Origin: Clostridiaceae bacterium
GTDB lineage: Bacteria > Bacillota > Clostridia > Saccharofermentanales > UBA5734
Assembly: GCA_012511525.1 (NCBI GenBank)
Contig: JAAZFW010000012.1
Coordinates: 1 to 6,435, forward strand
Reading direction: 5' to 3'
Length of the DNA: 6,435 nucleotides
Made by a program: the position numbers and the translations under genes. Shown one piece after another: positions 1-5,174 of this stretch. How positions within the stretch are numbered: the first letter of the stretch is position 1; each line of letters begins with the position of its first letter. Below the pieces are notes generated by a model, which had not been told where the DNA came from, did no database searches, and saw only the letters and a program-made list of their open reading frames with translations.

Positions 1-2
1 AA

Positions 3-107
3 CGCAGAGAACTACAGAAGAAGGAACTGATTGATGCCTTTGAAACCAGCGACAGGACCTTGGCTGAGGTTCTGGAATTCCTGAAGGACAGGGCGGAAGA
101 TGCGTAA
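3..107 (+). CDS. C-terminal end of an unrecognised protein (5' partial)
   Basis: Reading from base 3, one frame stays open for 34 codons and ends at TAA (105-107). The other two plus-strand frames hit stops within the first 35 bases. The visible tail is charged and helix-forming, rich in Glu, Lys, Asp and Leu, and ends in RAEDA. It has no motif I can assign. This stretch is visibly less GC-rich than the rest of the window, and the next feature lacks its 5' part. A mobile-element or recombinase tail is therefore possible, but that is inference. An ATG at 100-102 overlaps the stop and opens a 13-codon reading frame ending at TAA 139-141. This could be the beginning of a second, truncated ORF of the same element. 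Confidence 0.35.
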   Translation, partial: RRELQKKELIDAFETSDRTLAEVLEFLKDRAEDA

Positions 108-141
108 GCGGGTGTCGAGAGTTAATTTTTCAGGAAGTTAA

Positions 142-579
142 GATAATAAGGATCTGTACATTATTTCCAAGGCGATCGAGGACCACGCCCACGAAAAATT
201 AAGTCGCGCCGGCGCCAACAGGACAATATCGCCGAACGAGATCGGCGGACGGCGCATGGCCGCCCTGATGCTGCGGCCGACCGTCATATCGTTCCTGGAC
301 ATGAACACGCACGTCGGCGATGTCATCCTCGATCTGGAAGATGTTGTCCTGGGGCCGTCCTCACCGCTGCTTGGCCAGACGCTGAGAGCGGTTAAAATAC
401 CTGAAAAGACAGGCCTGATCGTCCTGGCGATCAAAAAAGCGGCCGGGCAGATGATCTTCAACCCCGGCTCCGACGAAAAACTGCTGGTTGGGGACTCGAT
501 GATTGTCCTGGGAACAGATGAACAGATTAACGCGCTCAAGCGGCTGTCTCATGACAGCGGCGAGCGTGCCTGCCCCTGA
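142..579 (+). pseudogene. Truncated TrkA/RCK potassium-channel regulatory domain (5' end missing)
   Basis: The frame is open from the TAA at 139-141 to TGA 577-579, giving 145 codons. From about base 154 the translation reads like the end of an RCK-N (TrkA_N) domain, including HEKLSRAGANRTISPNEIGG. A complete RCK-C (TrkA_C) domain follows, with DLEDVVLGPSSPLLGQTL and later GTDEQINALKRL. In the family this is the cytosolic, ligand-sensing half of single-subunit K+ channels or of Trk/Ktr regulators. The pore helices and the nucleotide-binding GxGxxG strand are absent, and I found no matching sequence in any frame upstream of base 154. No convincing start with a ribosome binding site precedes the homology. 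The first ATG (256) would leave only the RCK-C part (107 aa). I therefore call it a remnant of a deletion or insertion. A short expressed RCK-C protein from 256 is the alternative. Confidence 0.72.
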
Positions 580-1137
580 TCAGGCAGACGGAGGACCGGC
601 TTTATTCTGGCCGCGTCCGCGCCGAAAGCCGCGTCCCTGCCCCTGGCCCATGCCGCCACGACCCAATCGCCGGCAGGCGCCCCAGCAGCTGGTCGAGTTG
701 CATCCTGGACGCTCCATATCCTCCGGACAGCACTCCAGGTTTTCCGAATGGCATTCCGGGCAGAGGTAGCGGCCCTGGTCAGCTTCCAGCTGTTCAATCG
801 ACTCGTCCCAGGTCCAGCCGCAGTCCAGGCAGCGGATCGGGCAGATGCCGCGGGTATAATTGCCCCCCTCGATCCGGATGTCTTTGCCATAAATCAGGCT
901 GTCGGCGATTTTTTCCCGCGCAGCGGTCAGAATACGCTGAAAAGTCGGCCGCGACACTTCCATGCGGCTGGCGCAGTCCTCCTGCTCAAGACCTTCCAGA
1001 TCCTTGAGCCGGATCGCCTCCAGCTCTTCCAGCTTGAGCACATTGCCCGTAACCGCCTTGCCGGTTTGTTCGGCTGGGATGAAATGCTGGAAGCGAGGCA
1101 GATTTTCAATTCTCCGCCACTTGACTGGTCGGGCCAA
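580..1137 (-). CDS. DUF134 (UPF0251) family DNA-binding protein
   Basis: This 185-aa protein belongs to the UPF0251/DUF134 family. It has the signature start MARPVKWRRIENLP and a sigma-region-4-like helix-turn-helix at about residues 36-80 (KLEELEAIRLKDLEGLEQED, then SRPTFQRIL). A cysteine cluster resembling a zinc ribbon follows: C99, C103, C106, then C126 and C129 in LCPECHSE. More cysteines occur at 136, 137, 146, 151 and 155. The tail (159-177) is a Gly/Arg/Gln-rich low-complexity stretch. Members are presumed transcription regulators, often in anaerobes, and their targets are largely uncharacterised. The start is TTG at 1137, chosen because it gives the family N-terminus and has AGAGGTG seven bases upstream. 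The gene is convergent with the RCK remnant, with directly abutting stops, and divergent from the peroxiredoxin gene. A dyad inside its promoter suggests autoregulation (inference). Confidence 0.88.
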   Translation of the reverse strand: MARPVKWRRIENLPRFQHFIPAEQTGKAVTGNVLKLEELEAIRLKDLEGLEQEDCASRMEVSRPTFQRILTAAREKIADSLIYGKDIRIEGGNYTRGICPIRCLDCGWTWDESIEQLEADQGRYLCPECHSENLECCPEDMERPGCNSTSCWGACRRLGRGGMGQGQGRGFRRGRGQNKAGPPSA

Positions 1138-1144
1138 AACGATA

Positions 1145-1151
1145 CACCTCT
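1145..1151 (-). promoter_or_regulatory. Ribosome binding site deciding the TTG start of the DUF134 gene
   Basis: The minus strand reads AGAGGTG here, followed by seven bases and then TTG at 1137-1135. No ATG lies in a suitable position, and the reading frame from this TTG gives the conserved family N-terminus. Confidence 0.7.
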
Positions 1152-1201
1152 TGTCTTATCTTGTGACATCCAACGTGAATATCAACGCAAATTCTATATC
1201 A

Positions 1202-1230
1202 ATCGTAGCATCGGACCTGTCCGGTGTCAA
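1202..1230 (-). promoter_or_regulatory. Sigma70-type promoter for the DUF134 gene
   Basis: On the minus strand a perfect -35 hexamer TTGACA (1230-1225) is followed by a 17-base spacer and a -10-like TACGAT (1207-1202, four of six consensus bases). Transcription would start about 60 bases before the TTG start codon. The spacer contains the dyad annotated at 1212-1223. Confidence 0.6.
1212..1223. promoter_or_regulatory. Candidate operator dyad inside the DUF134 promoter spacer
   Basis: CGGAC and GTCCG form a perfect 5-bp inverted repeat separated by two bases (CGGACCTGTCCG on the plus strand). It lies exactly between the -35 and -10 hexamers of the minus-strand promoter. Dimeric regulators often bind in that position, either to repress or, as MerR-type activators do, to distort the spacer. 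The bound protein is unknown. The DUF134 protein itself is an obvious candidate. Confidence 0.4.
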
Positions 1231-1304
1231 TGAAAGCCCACGTTCCCTTCGCCTGCAAAGTCTATTTGCTGCTCCATATCATTATTTTCCAATTTGATGT
1301 GACT

Positions 1305-1334
1305 TTGTTACAGATTTGTTCATATGTTCATAAT
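1305..1334 (+). promoter_or_regulatory. Probable promoter of the peroxiredoxin gene
   Basis: TTGTTA (1305-1310) and CATAAT (1329-1334) are separated by 18 bases in an AT-rich stretch that contrasts with the GC-rich coding DNA. A perfect TATAAT also occurs at 1334-1339, but it has no good -35 at normal spacing. The exact -10 is therefore uncertain, although a promoter in this stretch is likely. Confidence 0.5.
1317..1332 (+). repeat. Perfect tandem octamer repeat TGTTCATA x2 in the peroxiredoxin promoter
   Basis: TGTTCATA occurs twice with no gap (1317-1324 and 1325-1332). The repeats sit between the proposed -35 and -10 of the peroxiredoxin promoter and overlap the -10. They could be a direct-repeat operator. 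The same octamer recurs once at 3932-3939, just downstream of another promoter. Confidence 0.55.
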
Positions 1335-1360
1335 ATAATAGAAAATAAAGATAGCCTTTG

Positions 1361-1380
1361 CCGGAAACCATCTTTTCCGG
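1361..1380 (+). promoter_or_regulatory. Leader hairpin upstream of the peroxiredoxin ribosome binding site
   Basis: CCGGAAA (1361-1367) and TTTCCGG (1374-1380) form a perfect 7-bp stem with a 6-base loop. It lies in the untranslated leader, 11 bases before AGGAGG at 1392-1397. No T-tract follows, so it is not an intrinsic terminator. It may stabilise the transcript or modulate translation. Confidence 0.45.
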
Positions 1381-1405
1381 ACACATGCCACAGGAGGATT
1401 AACCC

Positions 1406-2080
1406 ATGGACGAAAACATCCGCTTACCGCTGATCGGTGATCCCGCCCCCGAATTCAAGGCCAAAACAACCCAGGGTGACATAAATTTCCCCGCTGACTA
1501 CAAAGGGAAATGGGTCATATTGTTCAGCCACCCGGCAGACTTCACCCCGGTTTGCACCACTGAATTCATGACGTTTGCCAGCATGCAGGAGGAATTCCGC
1601 GCGCTCAATACCGAGCTGGTCGGCTTGTCGATCGACAGCATGTACGCACACATCGCCTGGCTGCGCACGATCAAGGAAAAGATCGAGTGGAACGGCCACA
1701 AGGGCCTTGAAGTCATGTTCCCGGTCATCGAGGACATCAGCATGGAGGTCGCCAAGAAATTCGGCATGGTGCAGCCGAACGTGTCCACGACACAAGCCGT
1801 CCGCGCCGTTTTCATCATCGACCCGAAGGGTATTGTCCGCCTGATCATGTACTATCCTTCTTCGACCGGCCGCAACATGCAGGAGATCAAGCGCGCCATC
1901 CTCGCGATGCAGAAAGCGGATGCCGAAGCCATCGCCACACCGGCAAACTGGCAGCCCGGCGAAGATGTCATCGTCCCGCCTCCGGGATCCTGCGGCGCCG
2001 CCAAGGAGCGCGTCGAGCAGCATGGCGACGATGTCTATTGCCTTGACTGGTTCCTCTGCTTCCGCAAAGAGAAGAAATAA
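1406..2080 (+). CDS. Prx6-type peroxiredoxin with archaeal-like C-terminal cysteines
   Basis: This cytosolic thiol peroxidase of 224 aa reduces H2O2 and organic hydroperoxides. The peroxidatic cysteine is C50 within HPADFTPVCTTE, with T47 and the conserved arginine R133 (TTQAVRAVFIIDP) completing the active site. The long C-terminal arm, including NWQPGEDVIVPPP at 181-193, is typical of the Prx6/archaeal subgroup rather than AhpC. C212 and C218 in YCLDWFLCF have the same six-residue spacing as the C-terminal cysteine pair of Aeropyrum thioredoxin peroxidase, so a two-cysteine resolving mechanism is likely. C196 is an extra cysteine. The start is ATG 1406 with AGGAGG eight bases upstream. The gene is transcribed alone: its own promoter region and leader hairpin lie upstream and a strong terminator lies downstream. 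The electron donor cannot be read from the context. Confidence 0.95.
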   Translation: MDENIRLPLIGDPAPEFKAKTTQGDINFPADYKGKWVILFSHPADFTPVCTTEFMTFASMQEEFRALNTELVGLSIDSMYAHIAWLRTIKEKIEWNGHKGLEVMFPVIEDISMEVAKKFGMVQPNVSTTQAVRAVFIIDPKGIVRLIMYYPSSTGRNMQEIKRAILAMQKADAEAIATPANWQPGEDVIVPPPGSCGAAKERVEQHGDDVYCLDWFLCFRKEKK

Positions 2081-2102
2081 GGCTTCCCCCAAACACCTTC
2101 CG

Positions 2103-2129
2103 AAGAGCCGGCGCAAGCCGGCTCTTTTT
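2103..2129 (+). terminator. Rho-independent terminator of the peroxiredoxin gene
   Basis: AAGAGCCGGC (2103-2112) pairs perfectly with GCCGGCTCTT (2117-2126) around a GCAA tetraloop, followed directly by a run of Ts ending at 2129. The 10-bp stem, stable GNRA-type loop and T-tract 23 bases after the stop codon make this a textbook intrinsic terminator. Confidence 0.93.
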
Positions 2130-2130
2130 A

Positions 2131-2139
2131 TGTTAAGAT
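2131..2139 (+). promoter_or_regulatory. Possible extended -10 promoter before the amidohydrolase gene
   Basis: TGTTAAGAT matches the extended -10 pattern TGnTAnnAT. It lies just after the terminator and about 30 bases before the ATG. No -35 hexamer is recognisable at 17 bases upstream. The amidohydrolase gene needs some promoter after the terminator, which is the main argument for this site. Confidence 0.3.
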
Positions 2140-2168
2140 GCAACCAGAAAAAGCAAAGGGATGACGCC

Positions 2169-2960
2169 ATGCCGATCGACTGCCACACCCATCTTTTCCC
2201 CGATTCACTCGCACCGGTTGCCCTGGCCAGGCTGAGACGGGGTTCCGGCGGCCTGACGGCCTGGTCGGACGCAACCGCCAGGGGCCAGTCCAAGGTCATG
2301 GCGCGCTGCGGCCTAAAAGCCGCCTGGGTCCTTAACATCGCCACGGCACCCCGGCAGATGCGGCCGGGCAACGACTTCGCCGCCTCGATCAACAGCCCGG
2401 CCCTGGTCGCCTTCGGGTCTGTCCATCCCCTATCGCCGGACGCCTGCGACGAACTGGACCGAATGGCGGCCCTCGGCCTGAGGGGGCTGAAGCTGCATCC
2501 GTATTTCCAGCAGTTTGCCATCGACGATCCCCGCATGAAACCAATTTACCGTAAGGCGGCCGATCTGGGCCTGGTCACGGTCTTTCACATGGGGTATGAC
2601 ATCGGCTTTGCCGACAGCCAACAGGCTGCGCCGCGGGCCCTGGCCGCCGTGTTGGACTGCTTCGGTTCTGCCCCCGTGGTGGCCGCGCACCTGGGCGGCA
2701 GCCTGTGCTGGCAGGAAGCCTTCCGATACCTGGCCGGGCAGCCGGTTTACCTGGATACGGCGTTTTGCTCCGGCCGGATACCGCTTCCGGAAGCCTGCCG
2801 GCTCATCGCGCGCCACGGCACCAGCCGTTTGCTCTTCGGCTCGGATCTGCCCTGGAGCGATCCGCTCCAGGAGCTTGCCTTTGTCAACAGCCTTGGTCTT
2901 AGCGACGGCGAACGCCAGGCCGTGCTTGCCGGTAACGCCCGCCGGTTGCTGCCCGTTTGA
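2169..2960 (+). CDS. Amidohydrolase family 2 (metal-dependent TIM-barrel hydrolase)
   Basis: This 263-aa cytosolic protein has the metal-site signature of the amidohydrolase-2 family (COG2159/PF04909). It shows HxH near the start (DCHTH, H6 and H8), KLHP (H110 nearby), H140 at a strand end (VTVFH), H174 in AAHLGG, and the catalytic Asp D226 in LLFGSDLPW. Related enzymes hydrolyse or decarboxylate small aromatic or cyclic substrates. The substrate here cannot be predicted. The short length means a compact barrel without inserted domains. The ATG at 2169 is preceded by AAAGGG about eight bases upstream. The open frame extends further upstream into the peroxiredoxin gene, but those codons precede the HxH motif and are not conserved-looking. 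The gene lies alone between the terminator and the ZIP leader region, so neighbours say little about substrate. Confidence 0.87.
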   Translation: MPIDCHTHLFPDSLAPVALARLRRGSGGLTAWSDATARGQSKVMARCGLKAAWVLNIATAPRQMRPGNDFAASINSPALVAFGSVHPLSPDACDELDRMAALGLRGLKLHPYFQQFAIDDPRMKPIYRKAADLGLVTVFHMGYDIGFADSQQAAPRALAAVLDCFGSAPVVAAHLGGSLCWQEAFRYLAGQPVYLDTAFCSGRIPLPEACRLIARHGTSRLLFGSDLPWSDPLQELAFVNSLGLSDGERQAVLAGNARRLLPV

Positions 2961-2977
2961 AGTAACAATCTGCTGCG

Positions 2978-2995
2978 CACAAGCCCCGGCTTGTG
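2978..2995. promoter_or_regulatory. Perfect 18-bp dyad upstream of the ZIP transporter gene
   Basis: CACAAGCC (2978-2985) and GGCTTGTG (2988-2995) are exact inverted repeats separated by CC. The dyad is 18 bases after the amidohydrolase stop and its right arm touches a possible extended -10. It could be an operator for metal-responsive control of the transporter. As RNA it would form a short GC-containing hairpin, but no T-tract follows, so a terminator role is less likely. Confidence 0.5.
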
Positions 2996-3002
2996 ATAAG
3001 AT
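2994..3002 (+). promoter_or_regulatory. Possible extended -10 promoter of the ZIP transporter gene
   Basis: TGATAAGAT fits the extended -10 form TGnTAnnAT and shares TAAGAT with the candidate site before the amidohydrolase gene. No clear -35 is present. The site overlaps the right arm of the 18-bp dyad by two bases. Confidence 0.3.
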
Positions 3003-3011
3003 AAGCGCAAG

Positions 3012-3039
3012 GGCCGGCTGCGGACGCACAGGACCGGCC
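3012..3039 (+). promoter_or_regulatory. Leader inverted repeat flanking the ZIP gene ribosome binding site
   Basis: GGCCGG (3012-3017) can pair with CCGGCC (3034-3039) across a 16-base loop. The right arm ends directly against AGGAGGT (3040-3046). Pairing could limit access to the ribosome binding site, but the large loop and GC-rich background make chance a real possibility. Confidence 0.28.
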
Positions 3040-3046
3040 AGGAGGT
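3040..3046 (+). promoter_or_regulatory. Ribosome binding site deciding the GTG start of the ZIP gene
   Basis: A full AGGAGGT lies seven bases before GTG at 3054, with no in-frame ATG nearby. The protein from this GTG begins with the expected short N-terminus before the first membrane helix. Confidence 0.82.
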
Positions 3047-3053
3047 ATCTGTT

Positions 3054-3869
3054 GTGGAACTGTCCAACGTCCTGATCGCGTTCGGGCTGACTCTGTTTGC
3101 CGGATTGTCAACGGGCATCGGCAGCCTGCTGGCGCTGCTGACCAAGAAGACCAATCGGACCTTCCTCTCCGTGACTCTCGGCTTCTCGGCCGGCGTGATG
3201 ATCTATGTTTCCATGATTGAGATTTTCGTCAAAGCCCAGGATGCCCTGACCGGTGCTATGGGTGCCAAGCCTGGCAGCTGGCTGACGGTCGCCTCTTTTT
3301 TCGGCGGCATGTTCCTGATCGCCCTGATCGACCGTTTCGTGCCGGCGGGTGAAAACCCGCACGAAACACGTGTGGTCGAAGAAATGAATCCTGCGCATAA
3401 ACACCCGCATGATCATGGCAAGCTGATGCGGATGGGCCTGATGAGCGCGCTGGCCATCGCCATCCATAATTTCCCGGAGGGCATCGCCACCTTCACCGCC
3501 GCCCTCAAGGATCCTGCCCTGGGCATCGCCATCGCCGTCGCGGTCGCCATCCACAACATCCCTGAAGGCCTGGCCGTCGCGATCCCCATCTATTTTGCAA
3601 CCGGCAGCAAGAAGCGCGCCTTCGGCCTGTCCTTCCTGTCCGGCTTGGCTGAGCCGGCCGGCGCCCTGATCGCCTACCTTATCCTGGCCCCGTTCATGAA
3701 CGATGTCATTTTCGGCGTCCTGTTCGCCTCTGTCGCCGGCATCATGGTCTATATTTCCCTGGACGAGCTGCTGCCGACCGCCCGCGAATACGGCCAGCCG
3801 CATCTGTCCATCTATGGCCTGATCGGCGGCATGATGGTGATGGCGATCAGCCTGCTTTTGTTCATGTGA
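3054..3869 (+). CDS. zupT: ZIP-family divalent metal transporter (ZupT-like)
   Basis: This 271-aa inner-membrane protein is expected to import zinc and possibly iron, manganese or cobalt. It has about eight hydrophobic segments. The two ZIP signature helices are clear: HNFPEG at 138-143 and HNIPEG at 167-172. Their His and Glu residues form the binuclear metal site. A third conserved segment, GLAEP, follows at 198-202, and an acidic SLDELLP at 235-241 lies in a later helix. The cytoplasmic loop between helices 3 and 4 carries a small histidine cluster (H115, H117, H119, H121), as is common in ZIPs. The length is close to that of E. coli ZupT. The start is GTG with an AGGAGGT site. An 18-bp dyad and a leader hairpin upstream suggest regulated expression, plausibly by metal. 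Metal specificity cannot be read from the sequence. Confidence 0.93.
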   Translation: MELSNVLIAFGLTLFAGLSTGIGSLLALLTKKTNRTFLSVTLGFSAGVMIYVSMIEIFVKAQDALTGAMGAKPGSWLTVASFFGGMFLIALIDRFVPAGENPHETRVVEEMNPAHKHPHDHGKLMRMGLMSALAIAIHNFPEGIATFTAALKDPALGIAIAVAVAIHNIPEGLAVAIPIYFATGSKKRAFGLSFLSGLAEPAGALIAYLILAPFMNDVIFGVLFASVAGIMVYISLDELLPTAREYGQPHLSIYGLIGGMMVMAISLLLFM

Positions 3870-3888
3870 GCGCTGCCGCCCGGTTACA

Positions 3889-3917
3889 TTGCCAGCGTTT
3901 CCTGCTCGGCATATAAT
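3889..3917 (+). promoter_or_regulatory. Strong sigma70-type promoter for the baeRF-cyclase operon
   Basis: TTGCCA (3889-3894) and a perfect TATAAT (3912-3917) are separated by exactly 17 bases. The promoter begins 20 bases after the ZIP stop codon, and its leader before the ATG is about 70 bases. It is the best promoter match in the window. Confidence 0.75.
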
Positions 3918-3931
3918 AAAGGTACACAACG

Positions 3932-3939
3932 TGTTCATA
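3932..3939 (+). promoter_or_regulatory. Third TGTTCATA octamer, downstream of the baeRF promoter
   Basis: The octamer that is tandemly repeated in the peroxiredoxin promoter recurs here, about 8-15 bases past the expected transcription start of the baeRF operon. It may be a shared operator half-site. Chance is not excluded for a single octamer. Confidence 0.25.
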
Positions 3940-3982
3940 CCGCAGATCGCCAGGGACAGGTTCTCACCTGACTTACCGAAAT

Positions 3983-3989
3983 GGAGGAA
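3983..3989 (+). promoter_or_regulatory. Ribosome binding site deciding the baeRF start at 3996
   Basis: GGAGGAA lies six bases before the ATG at 3996. An upstream in-frame ATG at 3981 overlaps this site and has no ribosome binding site of its own, so 3996 is preferred. Confidence 0.8.
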
Positions 3990-3995
3990 CCGTTC

Positions 3996-5135
3996 ATGTA
4001 CCGTCTTACCGCTGCCGAATTGAATGAGATGCTGCACATCCGCCGTGAGCCTTGCGTCAGCATCTATCTGCCCGTCGAAAAAGTCGGCCAGGACACGCGC
4101 CAGGGTGCGATCCGCCTGCGCAAACTGATCAAGGCCAGCCACGAGGCCCTGCGCGAGCGCGGGCTTCGGACACCTCAGGCCGAACAGCTGCTATCCCCGG
4201 TCCAGGCCCTGGTGGAGGATGCCCTGTTTTGGGAGCACCAGGAACAGGGACTGGCCTTGTTTGCCAGCCAGGATAGCCTGAAAATCCATCAGCTCATCGA
4301 AAAATGCGCCGAGTCTGTCACAATTTCCGACCGGTTCATGGTTCTGCCGCTGCTCGCCGAATCGGAGCGCGACCAGGCTTACTACCTGCTGAGCCTAAGC
4401 CTCGACGGCACGCGCCTTTACCTGGGAACCCGCGCCAGCCTGACCGAATGCGAGCTGGCCGAACCACGTTCCGTCAAATCCGTCCGAGACACATATACAC
4501 TGGAAAAACAGCTGCAGCACCACGGTTCGTCCGGCAGCAGCGGAACGGTCTACCACGGATCAGAATCGGCCCATGACAAGGACAAGCTCATGGTTGAGGA
4601 GTTCTTGCGCCAGATGTCCGCCAACCTGGCCGGCAGTCTGACGCTTCCGGATGCCCCGCTGGTGGTCGCCTGTGTCGATTACCTTTTCCCCATTTTCCGG
4701 TCGCTCTGCAAGGACTGCCGATTGCAGGACACGCATATTTCCGGCTCCCCCGACACGTTGAAAAAAGAAGTTCTGACCGATAAGGGCTGGCAGATCGCCC
4801 GGCCTTTCTTTGAGCAAGGCAAACACCAGGCGATCCGGTCGTACGGCAACCTGGCCGGAACAGGAAAAACCAGCATCGGGATCGGGAATCTGCTCCCGCT
4901 GGCACTGCAGGGCCGGGTCGACACGCTGTTGCTGAGCCGCCAGCCGGTCTGGGGACGTTGGGATGCCAGCAGCGGAGCTGTTCTGGAAATCCAGGAGGAG
5001 CAGGCGCAGTTCGGCGATCCCGATCTGCTCAGCGAAGCCGCGCTGCTGGTCCTCGAGCACGGGGGAACCGTGTTCCTGCTGCACGATGACGAGATGCCCG
5101 TTTCAGACAGCTGTGCCGGCCTGCTCCGGTTTTAA
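3996..5135 (+). CDS. Bacterial archaeo-eukaryotic release factor-like protein (baeRF family, probably family 3)
   Basis: This 379-aa soluble protein has the layout of the baeRF families, bacterial relatives of eRF1/Pelota proposed to act on ribosomes in rescue or quality control. The N-terminus has LTAAELNEML and PCVSIYLP (19-26), then FWEHQEQGLALFAS. The middle has YYLLSLSLDGTRLYLGTR, and the C-terminal Rossmann-like domain has GRVDTLL (306-312), VWGRWD and the terminal HDDEMP (363-368) before a LLRF end. No GGQ peptide-release motif is present. A Gly/Ser loop followed by YHG (177-188, GSSGSSGTVYHG) occurs in the central linker. ATG 3996 is used, behind GGAGGAA. The gene has its own strong promoter and is followed 39 bases later by a diguanylate cyclase gene, probably in one transcript. 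The biochemical role is inferred from family analyses; direct experimental evidence for the family is limited. Confidence 0.82.
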   Translation: MYRLTAAELNEMLHIRREPCVSIYLPVEKVGQDTRQGAIRLRKLIKASHEALRERGLRTPQAEQLLSPVQALVEDALFWEHQEQGLALFASQDSLKIHQLIEKCAESVTISDRFMVLPLLAESERDQAYYLLSLSLDGTRLYLGTRASLTECELAEPRSVKSVRDTYTLEKQLQHHGSSGSSGTVYHGSESAHDKDKLMVEEFLRQMSANLAGSLTLPDAPLVVACVDYLFPIFRSLCKDCRLQDTHISGSPDTLKKEVLTDKGWQIARPFFEQGKHQAIRSYGNLAGTGKTSIGIGNLLPLALQGRVDTLLLSRQPVWGRWDASSGAVLEIQEEQAQFGDPDLLSEAALLVLEHGGTVFLLHDDEMPVSDSCAGLLRF

Positions 5136-5174
5136 CCTGGACGGCTAGCCTACAGCCAGCATGGAGGACGCACG

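Noticed and set aside
748..1233. Plus-strand open frame (161 codons) opposite the DUF134 gene
   Set aside because: The minus strand encodes a clear DUF134 protein with its own ribosome binding site and promoter. The plus-strand frame has no domain and no ribosome binding site that I can see.
1315..1340. PerR-type operator in the peroxiredoxin promoter
   Set aside because: The AT-rich stretch does not match the inverted-repeat PerR box. The clear structure is a direct octamer repeat.
1424..2536. Long minus-strand open frame (370 codons) opposite the peroxiredoxin and amidohydrolase genes
   Set aside because: It runs antisense across two well-supported genes and across the intrinsic terminator. 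Its composition is that of a GC-rich shadow frame (many Arg, Asp, His) with no recognisable domain.
3870..3898. CGCTG...CAGCG pair after the ZIP stop as a possible terminator
   Set aside because: Short arms, a long loop and no T-tract. The right arm lies within the baeRF promoter.
3108..4142. Long minus-strand open frame (344 codons) opposite the ZIP gene and the baeRF start
   Set aside because: It is antisense to the ZIP membrane helices, rich in His, Asp and Gln, with no domain. It crosses the strong plus-strand promoter. It is best explained by high third-position GC.
4852..4881. Walker-A-like GTGKTS in the baeRF protein
   Set aside because: The P-loop pattern needs Gly or Ala five positions before GK, and that position here is Asn. 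The segment matches the baeRF C-terminal domain pattern, and no Walker B or other NTPase motif is present.
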